This document shows, in pieces, positions 1 to 8,601 of a stretch of DNA of 51,136 nt. The notes under the pieces are model-generated. The model had not been told where the DNA came from and did not search any database. It saw only the letters and a list, made by a program, of their open reading frames with translations. Each line of letters begins with the position of its first letter. Positions within the stretch are counted from its first letter, which is position 1. Origin of the DNA: an uncultured archaeon (GTDB lineage: Archaea > Halobacteriota > Halobacteria > Halobacteriales > Haloferacaceae); the NCBI GenBank assembly GCA_937138675.1, contig CAKZPG010000047.1, forward strand, positions 1 to 51,136. The letters run 5' to 3'. The position numbers and the translations under genes are program-made.

Positions 1-49
1 AGGAAGCCCCACCCTCAGCGAGGCCGCCAGGCCGAGCAGGGTGGGGTAG
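1..49 (+). CDS. TnpB (IS200/IS605-type) C-terminal tail, partial
   Basis: The first bases read in frame as GSPTLSEAARPSRVG and then a TAG stop at 47-49. Haloarchaeal TnpB proteins often end in such an AGSP-L-E tail. The stop lies in GGGTAGTTCAC (44-54), and the same 11 bases occur in inverted form at 50925-50935 after the other TnpB end. Only the last 15 codons are visible; the RuvC-like nuclease and zinc finger would lie outside the window. The call rests on the similarity of the tail to the better-preserved right-hand copy, so it is probable, not certain. Confidence 0.6.
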   Translation, partial: GSPTLSEAARPSRVG

Positions 50-374
50 TTCACGTACCAAAGCGCGGCCAATCTTCCCGTGACCGTGGTGCCCGAACTA
101 CGGCGACGAGTTCGACCGGTTCGGCCTCCGCTGGTGGCACGGTACCTGCCCCTACCCGGAACTCGGTCGGGACCAGACGCAACCGTCCATGGGACTTCTG
201 ATTTGTGTGGAACGGTAGTCTCGGAGTGACGATACCGATCCCGACGAGATCGAGACAGACGACGACCGCGAGCGCCCGCCGTGACGTTCGCGACTGCGTC
301 GTGCCGCTCGCTCGTCCGCGCTCGTCACACCGCCCAGACGCCCGCGGCGGTCCTACCGGTTCCACGGGCGGCCG
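50..374. other. Gene-poor stretch next to the TnpB end
   Basis: I see no intact gene in these 325 bases. The only coding-like piece is the short MFS-type segment on the minus strand at 207-281, listed separately. No promoter or RNA gene is evident. Confidence 0.5.
207..281 (-). pseudogene. Fragment resembling the first helix of an MFS transporter
   Basis: The minus strand encodes RALAVVVCLDLVGIGIVTPR followed by LPF. This matches the N-terminal helix signature of drug and tetracycline MFS carriers, whose usual form is close to LDLxGxGIVxPLLPF. The downstream reading loses all membrane character, so this is at most the 5' stub of a transporter. Its position beside a TnpB end suggests disruption by transposition or deletion. 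It is very short, so a chance match is possible. Confidence 0.35.
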
Positions 375-965
375 TTACCGGCGCGCATCGATGACGCTCT
401 TGGCCGCCCGCGCCTTCTCCTTCCAGCCGTAGCCCGACTCGTAGACGTGGCGTTTCGTATCGACCAGTGCCTCGGGACTCGGCTCCTCGAACCCGCCGCG
501 AGACCACGTGCCCGACTGCTCTAACCACGCGACGACACGCTCTCTTGTCTCCGGCCATGACAGCCCGACCATCTCGTACCACGCGATCATCGCGAAGACG
601 GCGTTGTCGTGACAGCCGGGGACCGACCCGTCGCGGTAGACCGTTCGGATCGGTTCGACGTCGGGTTCGGCGACCTCCTCGCGGTACTCTGCCGCCGTCC
701 GGAGGCGCAGTCGCCCGCCCGCCTCGTCGGCCCGGCCGTCGGTCTTGAGACGTCCGAGTACTGCCCGGCGCAGGCGCTCGCGGTCGTCGTCGGGCCAACC
801 GGCGATCAGATCTGACTCGGCGACGACACCCGTCGAGAGCGGTGCCACGACGTCGAGGTAGGCGTTCTCGATGTGGGGCCACGCGACGCCCTCGAATCGG
901 CAGTCTGCGTCGTGGAGGCTGTTCCGCGTCCGGCAGTCTGGACACGGGTAGTCGAAACGCGGCAC
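375..965 (-). CDS. Conserved haloarchaeal zinc-finger protein next to priL
   Basis: This is a protein of 196 residues with a GTG start at 965, chosen because it gives the N-terminus VPRFDYPCPDC; the open frame upstream is arginine-rich and not protein-like. CPDC near residues 8-11 and the nearby HDADC form a likely zinc site. The C-terminal half holds an aromatic-rich segment (GTWSRGGFEEPSPEALVDTK, then RHVYESGYGWKEKA) typical of a haloarchaea-only family that I recognise but cannot assign a function. It is divergent from the primase gene, with about 130 bases between the two starts, so the two may share regulation. A role near replication is only suggested by this neighbour. Confidence 0.75.
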   Translation of the reverse strand: MPRFDYPCPDCRTRNSLHDADCRFEGVAWPHIENAYLDVVAPLSTGVVAESDLIAGWPDDDRERLRRAVLGRLKTDGRADEAGGRLRLRTAAEYREEVAEPDVEPIRTVYRDGSVPGCHDNAVFAMIAWYEMVGLSWPETRERVVAWLEQSGTWSRGGFEEPSPEALVDTKRHVYESGYGWKEKARAAKSVIDARR

Positions 966-1097
966 GGGCGGTGGTGGCGGTCGACCGTCAAGAAGCCGAC
1001 GGTCGGTCTCGCGGCGGTGGTCTGTGGCCGACACCCCGTGTGCCGAGCGCGACTCGCCCCCGCCACCCTTTTCGCGCCGTGGTGTAAGAGGCGAGTG

Positions 1098-2132
1098 ATG
1101 GCCGAGGTTGACCCGCGCCACGCCCGCTATCCATTCCTCTCGGGCGCGCGAGAGGCCGTCGCTGTGCTCTCGGTTGCGCCGACGGAGCTCGCCCGCGCCG
1201 ACGCCCCCGCGGTCGAGCGGGGAGCCGAACGAGTGGAGCGGGCGCTCATGGCGGGCCGTGTGGACGCCGAGTCGCCCGACAGCTGGCGCCCGCGCGATGA
1301 ACTTCTCTCGTACCCGGTAGCGCGTGTGCTGGTCTCCTTGCTCGACAACGACGCAGCGATCCGGAAATACGCCGTCGCGGAGGCGACGACGGCGCGCGAA
1401 CGGCTGGCAGCCGACGCCGGAGCAGGCGGGGCTGGCCTGCGGTCTGTCGACGACAGGACGCTCTCGCTCGCCGACGCGCTTCAAGAGTTCGACGTTGCAG
1501 ACGCCGTGCGGGCGCGAGACGACGGCCGCTTCGACGTTGACGTGGACGTCTACCTTCGCCTCGCAGACCCATCGGCGGGCGACGACTGGCGGCTGGTCAA
1601 CCGTGCGCTCGTCGACGGGCAGGTGCCGGTTGAGCGCGACGAACTGTACGACCTTCTAGAAGAGCGGGTCCGCGCGCGGGTCGCCGACGGTCTGCCCATC
1701 CCAGTTGGCGGCGAGGCAGGCGAGACGCTGGCCGACGCCCTCTCGCCTGAGGTCGCCCGTCTCAGCACCCTGCTTACCGACCGCGCGCCCAAAATTAAGA
1801 CGGGCCCGGTCGACCGACCGGCGTTCCCGCCCTGTGTCGAGGCCCTGCAAGAGCGCGCCCGGGCCGGCGAGGACCTCCCCGCACGGTCGCGGTTCGCGCT
1901 CGTTGCCTTTCTGGTCGACCTTGGGATGGACGAAGCGGAGATCGCGTCGGAGACAGGCCTCGACGAGGCCGCAGTCGAGTTCCCCGTGACCGTCCTCGCG
2001 GACGGCAGCGGCTCGCAGTACCCGATGCCGTCCTGCGAGACAATGGACGCACAGGGAGACTGTGTGAACACAGACGAGGTGTGCGAGCGGGTTGCGCACC
2101 CGTTGGCGTACTACCGCGAGGCGACGGACTAG
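1098..2132 (+). CDS. priL: DNA primase large subunit PriL
   Basis: PriL is the regulatory subunit of the archaeal/eukaryotic-type primase and works with the catalytic subunit PriS to make RNA primers. The 344-residue length fits the family. Four cysteines that would bind the [4Fe-4S] cluster are present in the C-terminal domain: Cys246 (FPPC), Cys313 (MPSC), Cys322 (GDC) and Cys329 (EVC). The ATG at 1098 gives MAEVDPRHARYPFLSGAREA, the usual haloarchaeal N-terminus; the longer upstream frame is not protein-like. The stop codon overlaps that of the convergent small membrane gene by two bases. priS is not in this window. Confidence 0.93.
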   Translation: MAEVDPRHARYPFLSGAREAVAVLSVAPTELARADAPAVERGAERVERALMAGRVDAESPDSWRPRDELLSYPVARVLVSLLDNDAAIRKYAVAEATTARERLAADAGAGGAGLRSVDDRTLSLADALQEFDVADAVRARDDGRFDVDVDVYLRLADPSAGDDWRLVNRALVDGQVPVERDELYDLLEERVRARVADGLPIPVGGEAGETLADALSPEVARLSTLLTDRAPKIKTGPVDRPAFPPCVEALQERARAGEDLPARSRFALVAFLVDLGMDEAEIASETGLDEAAVEFPVTVLADGSGSQYPMPSCETMDAQGDCVNTDEVCERVAHPLAYYREATD

Positions 2133-2326
2133 TCGCCCAACAGGACTCCGACGACCGCGAACGCGAAAATAAACAGCACCAGCGCGGCGACCATCGCCAG
2201 CCCGCCCGTCGCGGTCAGGCCGTTGTCGCTGAACTGGAATCCGATCCAGACGAAGGCCACAATAAACACGAGGACGACGGCGACGGAGAGCCCGATCTTC
2301 TGTGGCATCCCCTCCTCCAGTTCCAT
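2129..2326 (-). CDS. Small two-helix membrane protein (DUF7472-like)
   Basis: This 65-residue protein has two hydrophobic helices (about residues 12-30 and 40-62) joined by a short loop containing NGLTATGGLA. It resembles a small haloarchaeal membrane family of unknown function, probably DUF7472; that name is from memory. The ATG at 2326 gives MELEEGMPQK; the next ATG, six codons later, is an alternative. It is convergent with priL, and the two stop codons overlap. Confidence 0.7.
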   Translation of the reverse strand: MELEEGMPQKIGLSVAVVLVFIVAFVWIGFQFSDNGLTATGGLAMVAALVLFIFAFAVVGVLLGD

Positions 2327-2438
2327 ACCCCGCCGACCGACGGTCGGGGCAAAAGAACTTCGATGGCCCGGCGAGCGGAGGTTGTACCCGAAACGAATGG
2401 TTAGGACCGTGGAGCCCCTACAGCCGCGCGCGCGCCCT

Positions 2439-3053
2439 ATGGTCCCCACCGCTGACCCGACGCCGACCGTCCCCGGCGACACCCGCGCGAGCCGCGCGCA
2501 GACGGAGCCGATGACCGTTCGGCCGCTCCGCGACGGACGCTACGTCGTTGAGACCGAGGGCGGGACGTACGTTGTAGATCTTGACGCCCGCGAGTGTACC
2601 TGCCCCGACCACGCTATCCGCGGCGCGACCTGCAAGCACCTCCGGCGGGTCGCCATCGACGTGACAGAGGGCTGCGTGCCCGCGCCCGACCGTCGGACGA
2701 GCGCCTGTGCTGTCTGCGGCCAGCGTCTGTTCGTACCGTTTCACGACCACGGACCAAACCTCTATGACCGCCACCAGCTCCGCCCCGGCGACCTGGTGCG
2801 CGATCGTGAACGCGGCGGAGCGCTCGTCGTCGTCTCCGGCCCCGGCGAGCGGGCCGATGACCACCGCACCGCCGAGGGGTGACTGGTCTCCGACTACGCG
2901 ACAAACGCCCGCTACGGCGACCACGAACCCGTCGTGGGCGCGGTCTATCTGTTGAGCCTGCGCCCCGAGCGCGGGATCGTGGCCGCCCGGCGCTACGAGT
3001 TCTCCGTCTCGCGACTGACCCCTGCCGACCGGTGCGGGCGCCGCGCCGCCTGA
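2439..3053 (+). pseudogene. SWIM zinc-finger protein interrupted by one in-frame TGA
   Basis: The reading frame has a SWIM motif (CTCPDHAIRGATCKHLRR: CxC, then CxH), a second CxxC pair (CAVCGQ) and the conserved DLVRDRERGGALVVVSGPGE. At 2880-2882 a TGA stop follows ADDHRTAEG. The same frame then continues with LVSDYATNARYGDHEPVVGA and a VSRLTP tail to a TGA at 3051. In haloarchaeal homologues, as I recall them, an arginine occupies the stop position, so a single CGA to TGA change explains it. SWIM domains bind nucleic acid or protein. The start is uncertain: ATG 2439 is chosen and ATG 2397 is also in frame. The gene is either a recent pseudogene giving a protein of about 147 residues without its C-terminal quarter, or it is read through. 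Confidence 0.8.
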
Positions 3054-3226
3054 CGTTCGCGTCGCCGAGAAGACGACGGACGAACGGACGCTTGGACTCG
3101 ACGTCGTCAGCTAAGTCGAGGTCGGCGACGTGGTCCGTCGGCCGGGCCCAGAGGGACTCGCAGTTGGCGCGGAGCGGGCTCCGTTAGTGGACGTCACGGG
3201 AAGAGCCGCTCACTCGCCGTGGCGTC

Positions 3227-3649
3227 CTACAGATCGTCGAGCGTCGTCCGCTTCGACTCGCCGACGAGCTCCGCCAGGTCCGTGCCTTTCGCGAGCGCCG
3301 TCTCCTTTTTAACACGGTAGTTGCCGCCGTCTGTCACGTGGAGGTCACCGGGATGGAAAAAGTACCAGTCCTCGCGGTCGAACCGCACTGCGACGCGGGC
3401 TTTCGCACCGAAATTTCGCGAGAAAAAGAGCAGTGACTCGATCTCCGTGCCGTCGAGATAAATTGGCTTACCGGACGACGATTTCGCCTCGATCGAATAA
3501 AATCGTTCGCCATCACCCGCAAGAACGTCCGGCAGGTCCCGTTCTGTAGCGCTCCCGGAGGCAGGCGCGCGCATCACCGCGAACCCGGCTTCGTCAAGCA
3601 GGTTCACCAGTTCCCGCTCGCGCCGGTCGCCCTTTCGATTCGCGCTCAT
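3227..3649 (-). CDS. hjc: Holliday junction resolvase Hjc
   Basis: Archaeal Hjc cuts four-way DNA junctions during recombination and fork repair. The 140-residue protein has the full family pattern: an N-terminal basic helix with the catalytic glutamate ([14 protein letters not shown]), then LPDVLAG and the D...ExK nuclease core ([16 protein letters not shown]), followed by the FDREDWYFF strand. The ATG at 3649 gives the expected [15 protein letters not shown]. The gene stands alone on its strand, between the damaged SWIM gene and ahcY. Confidence 0.93.
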   Translation of the reverse strand: MSANRKGDRRERELVNLLDEAGFAVMRAPASGSATERDLPDVLAGDGERFYSIEAKSSSGKPIYLDGTEIESLLFFSRNFGAKARVAVRFDREDWYFFHPGDLHVTDGGNYRVKKETALAKGTDLAELVGESKRTTLDDL

Positions 3650-3844
3650 GGGACGTGGTGGGGGCGGCCGGCGTTAAGAGCCGTCGGTCGACGCAGTCGA
3701 CAGACCCCGCCCCGTCTCACCGGTGCCGATACTCCGTTGCATCGTCGCCTCTCGACGGCGGACTGGTCGTGACACCACCAGACGGGCACGTCGCCCCGAC
3801 CTACGTCGGTAGGTCCGACGGCCAGCGCTGCCAACGCGCGTGGC

Positions 3845-5113
3845 TCACGTTCCGTGCTGCCACGACCCGAGATACTCCTCCTGCCGGTCGGTCAACGCGT
3901 CGTGTTCAATCCCTTCCGCCTCGAGTTTCACTCGAGCCAGCTCGCGGTCGACAACATCGGGCACGTCGTGGACACCCGGTTCGAGCTCAGACTCGACCAG
4001 TTCGCGAACGCAGAGCGCCTGAACGCCGAAGCTCTGGTCCATCACCTCAACGGGATGGCCCATCGACAGCGGCCCGGCGAGGTTGACGAGTCGCCCCTCC
4101 GCGAGGAGGTGAAGCCGTCGGCCGTCGGGCATCTCGAACTCCTCGACGCCGGGGCGGACCTCGCGAGACGAGGCCGCACGCGCCTCCAGTTCGTCGACGT
4201 CCACCTCGACGTCGAAATGGCCGGCGTTACAGAGAACCGCACCGTCGGCCATCGCATCGAAATGCTCGCCGACGATCACGTCACGGTTGCCCGTCGTCGT
4301 GACGAACAGGTCGCCCTCGGCAGCGGCCTCACGCATCGGCAGGACTTCGTGGCCGTCCATATGTGCCTCCAGCGCCTTCCGGGGGTCGACCTCCGTCACG
4401 ACGACGTGAGCGTCCATCCCGTCAGCCTTCCGGGCGACACCGCGCCCACAGTGGCCGTAGCCCCCGACGACGACTGTCTTGCCCGCGATCGTGAGATTCG
4501 TCGTCATCGCGACGTTCGCGAGGACGCTCTCCCCGGTGCCGTGGACGTTGTCGAACAGCCGCTTCATCGGCGTGTCGTTGACGGCGAAGACGGGGTAGTT
4601 GAGCGCACCGTCGGCCGCCATCGCTCGCAGGCGGTGGACACCGGTCGTCGTCTCCTCGCAGCCGCCGACGACAGTGGTCGCGATGTCGGGGTACTCGTCG
4701 TGGAGGAGCGTCACAAGGTCACAGCCATCGTCGACAGTGATCGTCGGCTCGAACCGCGCGACTGCGTCCATTGCGCCGTAGTATTCCTCGTCGTCGACGT
4801 CATGCCGGGCGTAGGAGGTGATGCCATCCTGCGCGTCGAGCGCCGCGCTCACGTCGTCCTGCGTCGAGAGCGGATTACAGCCGGCGATCGCGACCTCTGC
4901 GCCCCCGGCCGCGACAAGTTCGACGAGGACGCCGGTCTTTGCCTCAACGTGCATCGCCATCCCCACCCGCTCGCCAGCAAGCGGCTGCTCCAGCTCAAAC
5001 TGCTCGCGGAGGGCCGCGGCGATGGGCATGTGATCGCGCGCCCAGTCGAGTTTCCGGTCGCCCGCCTCGCGCGCGTTTGCCACGTCGTCGAGACGCGGCG
5101 TGATCGTATCCAT
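3845..5113 (-). CDS. ahcY: Adenosylhomocysteinase
   Basis: This enzyme splits S-adenosylhomocysteine into homocysteine and adenosine, which removes the inhibitory product of methyltransferases. The 422-residue protein shows the N-terminal substrate domain (GMAMHVEAKTGVLVELVAAG, CNPLSTQDDV), the NDTPMKRLFDNVHGTG segment and the NAD-binding fold (VVVGGYGHCGRGVARKADGM). It ends with the GPLSMGHPVEVMDQSF region. The ATG at 5113 (MDTITPRLDD) is preferred over one eight codons upstream because it matches the family start. The same strand carries an amidohydrolase of the SAH/MTA deaminase family at 5803-7098, so both salvage routes for methylation by-products lie together. Confidence 0.94.
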   Translation of the reverse strand: MDTITPRLDDVANAREAGDRKLDWARDHMPIAAALREQFELEQPLAGERVGMAMHVEAKTGVLVELVAAGGAEVAIAGCNPLSTQDDVSAALDAQDGITSYARHDVDDEEYYGAMDAVARFEPTITVDDGCDLVTLLHDEYPDIATTVVGGCEETTTGVHRLRAMAADGALNYPVFAVNDTPMKRLFDNVHGTGESVLANVAMTTNLTIAGKTVVVGGYGHCGRGVARKADGMDAHVVVTEVDPRKALEAHMDGHEVLPMREAAAEGDLFVTTTGNRDVIVGEHFDAMADGAVLCNAGHFDVEVDVDELEARAASSREVRPGVEEFEMPDGRRLHLLAEGRLVNLAGPLSMGHPVEVMDQSFGVQALCVRELVESELEPGVHDVPDVVDRELARVKLEAEGIEHDALTDRQEEYLGSWQHGT

Positions 5114-5290
5114 ATGTCTTGTCAGGGTGGCGGCCACAAGACGCCAGCGGTTGCGCGATGAGCGCGCACTTTGGATGCGAGTTTGAGTCGGGCCCCAGAG
5201 CGTGACCGACCCGGGAGCGACGCTGCCGTGAGCATCTGGCAGTTCTGCTGTCGACGACAGAGTGTGGCCCCGTTCGGCTGTCCGGTCCGG

Positions 5291-5743
5291 CTACCGGTCC
5301 ACCGTTGTCACCGTCGTCACCGTCTCGCCGTCGTGGTCGACCTGCACTGTTGCCGGCTGGCCACCGGCGATCCGAACGAGTGCCTCGTACGGCAATTCCC
5401 CGACGCATTGAACACACACGTCGGGCGGCGAGTCAGTGGTCCGGACGGCTACGACGAGGCGGTCACCGCCGCTCACGAGCGTCGCGTCCGCGAGCACGGC
5501 GCCGTGACAGGGCGTCGGCGTCAGGAGACGGCCGTCGATCCTGACGATGTCACCGTCGACGGTCACGCGTGCCACGTCCGTATCTAACCCGCACTCGCCG
5601 TCTCGTGCGGTGAACGAGGTCTCCGTGATCCGCGGCGGAGGCTCGCTGGTCGGTGTCTTTCCCAGGTCGCCGGGCCGTCCGACACACCCGACAGTCCCCG
5701 CGGTAAGCGTCCCGACCGTCGCAAGGAGCTGTCGTCGGCGCAC
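5291..5743 (-). CDS. Tat-exported lipoprotein of unknown function
   Basis: This 150-residue protein begins MRRRQLLATVGTLTAGTVGC, which combines a twin-arginine signal with a lipobox cysteine at residue 20. In haloarchaea this marks a folded protein exported by Tat and lipid-anchored outside the membrane. The remaining 130 residues look beta-rich and contain paired cysteines (ECGLD, TPCHG, VCVQC), which may form disulfides. I recognise no catalytic domain. It lies between ahcY and the deaminase gene on the same strand but has no obvious link with them. Confidence 0.75.
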   Translation of the reverse strand: MRRRQLLATVGTLTAGTVGCVGRPGDLGKTPTSEPPPRITETSFTARDGECGLDTDVARVTVDGDIVRIDGRLLTPTPCHGAVLADATLVSGGDRLVVAVRTTDSPPDVCVQCVGELPYEALVRIAGGQPATVQVDHDGETVTTVTTVDR

Positions 5744-5802
5744 GACCGAGATGTGGACGGTCGGGGAGATGTACCGTTCGGAGACGAAAGCGCGCGCTTC
5801 GC

Positions 5803-7098
5803 CTACCCCTCAGCACGGGCGACGAGCGCCCGAGCGTGCTCGCAGGCCTCACACACCACCCGTTGTTCGTCGACCGCCAGTAGTTCCCGGTCACGCATCA
5901 GCACCCGCCCGTCACAGACGGTGTGGCGCACGTCCGAGCCCCGGACGGCGTAGGCAAGATGCGACACAACGTCGTGCTCGGGGACGAGATGGGGGGCGGA
6001 GAGGTCGATGACCGCAAGATCGGCGAGCCGACCGGTCTCGATCCGGCCAACATCGAATCCCAGCGCGTCTGCGCCGGCCGCGGTCGCCATCTCGACGGCC
6101 GTCTCGGCGGGGACGGCGGTCGCGTCACCGTCGGCGAGTTTGCCGACCATCGCGGCGTCGCGCACCTCGTCGAAGAGGTCAAGATCGTTGTTCGACGCCG
6201 GGCCGTCGGTGCCGAGCGCGACCCGGGTACCCGCCTCGCGCATCCGCTGGACCGGCGCGACCCCGGAGGCAAGTTTCATGTTCGACGCCGGGCAGTGGAG
6301 GACACTCGCGCCCGCCTCGGCGAGGTGACCGATTTCCTCGTCGTCGACGTGGACACAGTGCGCGAGGAGATCCCCCGCCTCGAGGAGCCCCTCCTCGCGC
6401 GCCCACGTCAGCGGGCGCACCCCCCGGTCCTCGTAGGGTGCAACCTCGTCTGTCGTCTCGTTCGCGTGGTAGTGGAGGGGCAGGCCGGCCTCGCGGGCGC
6501 CCGCCGCGGCCTGTCTCAACCGTTCCTCATCGACGGTCGTGAGACTATGTGGACAGACTGCGCCGCGCACCCGGCCGTCGGCGCGACCGTCGAGGGCACG
6601 CGCGACCTCGACGGTCTCACGGACCTCCTCGCGGGCCTCGTCGTCGTCCGACCCGACGGTCACCGCGCCGCGGCCAAGGCGGGCGCGCACGCCGGCCTCG
6701 TCGACGGCGTCGCAGACCTCGCCCATCCGGAAGTACATATCAGAGACCGCCGTGGTGCCGCTTTTCACCATCTCGACGAGGCCGAGGCGTGCGCCGGCGC
6801 GGACGTCGCCGGCGGTCAGTTCAGCCTCAACGGGCCAGATATCCTCGCGGAGCCACGCGTCGAGAGGCTTGTCGTCGGCGTAGCCCCGGAGGAGTGTCAT
6901 CGAGACGTGTGTGTGAGCGTTGACGAGGCCGGGGACCACCAGAGAGTCGGTCGCGTCGAGACGCTCGGCGGGCGACTCGGTGAGACCGAGGCCCACGTCG
7001 ACGATCCGCCCCGTCTCGCTGTCGGCGAGGACATCCGCACGCTCAACGCTCAGGTCTGGGCGGAGGACCCCGCCGCCGTGAACGAGGAGTTCCGTCAC
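5803..7098 (-). CDS. Amidohydrolase, SAH/5'-methylthioadenosine/5'-deoxyadenosine deaminase family
   Basis: The metal-dependent hydrolase fold is complete in 431 residues: VPGLVNAHTHVSMTLLRGYA (HxH metal site), LHYHANET (third histidine), LLAHCVHVDDEEI (fourth) and LGTDGPASNNDLDLFDE (catalytic aspartate). The set matches the MtaD/DadD group, which deaminates S-adenosylhomocysteine, methylthioadenosine or 5'-deoxyadenosine to the inosine forms. The exact substrate cannot be read from sequence. Proximity to ahcY supports a role in clearing methylation and SAM-radical by-products. The ATG at 7098 gives the normal beta-strand N-terminus MTELLVHGGGVL. Confidence 0.88.
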   Translation of the reverse strand: MTELLVHGGGVLRPDLSVERADVLADSETGRIVDVGLGLTESPAERLDATDSLVVPGLVNAHTHVSMTLLRGYADDKPLDAWLREDIWPVEAELTAGDVRAGARLGLVEMVKSGTTAVSDMYFRMGEVCDAVDEAGVRARLGRGAVTVGSDDDEAREEVRETVEVARALDGRADGRVRGAVCPHSLTTVDEERLRQAAAGAREAGLPLHYHANETTDEVAPYEDRGVRPLTWAREEGLLEAGDLLAHCVHVDDEEIGHLAEAGASVLHCPASNMKLASGVAPVQRMREAGTRVALGTDGPASNNDLDLFDEVRDAAMVGKLADGDATAVPAETAVEMATAAGADALGFDVGRIETGRLADLAVIDLSAPHLVPEHDVVSHLAYAVRGSDVRHTVCDGRVLMRDRELLAVDEQRVVCEACEHARALVARAEG

Positions 7099-7187
7099 AG
7101 GCGAATGTGGGTGGGTGAGGGTAAGACTCTCACCCTTGGCGGCGCCCGAAGGACAGACGGAAGTGCCGCCACCGCGAGAGGCCGCGT

Positions 7188-8051
7188 ATGCGCCTCGCAG
7201 TCCCGAATAAGGGCCGGCTTCACGACCCGACGGTCGCGCTGCTCGAACGTGCGGGACTCCACGTTGAGGACGGGGCAGACCGGAAGCTCTACGCCGATAC
7301 GGTCGATCCCGACGTCTCGCTCATCTTCGCGCGCGCTGCCGACATCCCCGAGTACGTCGCCGACGGCGCGGCAGACGCGGGGATCACCGGGCGCGACCAG
7401 GAGGCTGAGTCCGGGACAGATCTCGTCGAACTGCTCGACCTCGAGTTCGGCCGGTGTCAACTCGTTCTCGCCGCGCCCGAGGACGGGGCCATCACGGAGC
7501 CGGCGAGCCTCACGGGCGGGACGGTCGCAACCGAGTTCCCGCGGATCACCGAGGAGTACTTTGCGGACCTCGACCTCGAGATCGATCCGGAGATAGTCGA
7601 GGTGACGGGCGCCACGGAGCTCACCCCTCATGTCGATATGGCCGACGCAATTGTCGATATCACCTCGACGGGGACGACCCTCGCGGTCAATCGCCTCGCG
7701 GTAGTCGACACGGTGCTCGAGTCGTCGGTCGGCCTGTACACCCGACCCGGTACGGCCGGCACAGAGACCGTCGAGCGCCTCGTCACCGCGCTCTCATCTG
7801 TTCTCGCCGCGGACGGTAAGCGCTATCTGATGATGAACGCGCCACAGGAGCGCCTTGACGAGGTCCGGGACGTGATCCCCGGGCTCGGCGGTCCGACAGT
7901 GATGGACGTCGCGCCCGCAAAGAACGGCGACGAGCGGGTTGCGGTCCACGCCGTTGTTGACGAGCGGCAGGTGTACGAGACGGTTGCCGACCTGAAGACG
8001 GTCGGCGCGAGCGGCATCCTCGTCACCGAGATCGAGCGACTGGTCGAGTGA
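7188..8051 (+). CDS. hisG: ATP phosphoribosyltransferase HisG, long form
   Basis: HisG catalyses the first step of histidine synthesis, joining ATP and PRPP. The 287-residue length indicates the long form, with a C-terminal regulatory ACT-like domain (about residues 210-287) that allows histidine feedback without HisZ. Family landmarks are the start [40 protein letters not shown], and the PRPP-binding stretch [18 protein letters not shown]. No other his gene is in the window. The start codons of hisG and the divergent deaminase gene are 89 bases apart. Confidence 0.94.
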   Translation: MRLAVPNKGRLHDPTVALLERAGLHVEDGADRKLYADTVDPDVSLIFARAADIPEYVADGAADAGITGRDQEAESGTDLVELLDLEFGRCQLVLAAPEDGAITEPASLTGGTVATEFPRITEEYFADLDLEIDPEIVEVTGATELTPHVDMADAIVDITSTGTTLAVNRLAVVDTVLESSVGLYTRPGTAGTETVERLVTALSSVLAADGKRYLMMNAPQERLDEVRDVIPGLGGPTVMDVAPAKNGDERVAVHAVVDERQVYETVADLKTVGASGILVTEIERLVE

Positions 8052-8221
8052 GTAGCGGGCGCCGCTCTCTGTATCGCGCGCCACGAGATGGTGTTCGCGT
8101 CGACGGCCGGCGCCGAATACCGGACGCCGCCCGCCGTCGGTCTGTCCTCGTCCTTCCCATCCGAGAGCGACTTGACGAATAGATCGAGGAACACGAGTAG
8201 CGCCATGTACTACGCCTACAA

Positions 8222-8600
8222 CTACCGTCTCAAGCCGTCCGACGCCCACCCAGCGAGAAGCGAGACGAGCAAGACTCCGGTCATCAGGAGCCCGCCGAGG
8301 CCGACACCGACGACGATGTCGACCACCCAGTCTGCGTCGAGTGCGAGGCCGTAGTCCCGGAGCCGCCGCCGGTCAAGGGCGTATGCAGCGACGAGACAGG
8401 CAGAGCCAACGGCGACAGCGGTGAGTGCCGACGAGACAAGGACGACCGTCACCGCACCGTTCGACGACACGCCGAGTGTTGAGAGCACGACCCCCAAGCC
8501 AGCGCCGATGACGGCGGCAAGAGCGGTAGTTACGACGACCCGGACCGGGGCCCGGGAGCCATCGTTCCGTCGCGTTCCAGATTGGCGCGAGCGGTGTCAC
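8222..8600 (-). pseudogene. Remnant of a CPBP (CAAX-type) membrane protease
   Basis: The frame encodes three hydrophobic segments and the stretch RRRLRDYGLALDADWVVDIV, followed by GVGLGGLLMTGVLLVSLLAGW. I recognise this as the N-terminal part of haloarchaeal CPBP intramembrane proteases. It stops at 8222, before any EExxR or HxxxN catalytic motif. Upstream the frame stays open to a stop just above 8600 but has no ATG or GTG; only an internal TTG at 8497 could start it, and that would cut off the first helix. Loss of both ends makes a decayed gene the best reading. It follows the DUF7473-like gene directly. Confidence 0.6.
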
Positions 8601-8601
8601 A

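Noticed and set aside
2880-2882. Selenocysteine or pyrrolysine recoding at the SWIM-gene stop
   Set aside because: I recall arginine, not cysteine, at this position in homologues. The codon is TGA, not the TAG used for pyrrolysine, and I saw no selenocysteine-type stem-loop downstream. A point mutation is simpler.
3845-5161. Long plus-strand open frame opposite ahcY (about 435 codons)
   Set aside because: It is the antisense shadow of ahcY. The composition is arginine- and histidine-rich with no recognisable family, while the minus strand encodes a complete adenosylhomocysteinase.
5923-7596. Plus-strand open frame of about 557 codons across the deaminase and hisG start
   Set aside because: It lies opposite the amidohydrolase and then in the wrong frame of hisG. 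Both real genes have full motif sets.
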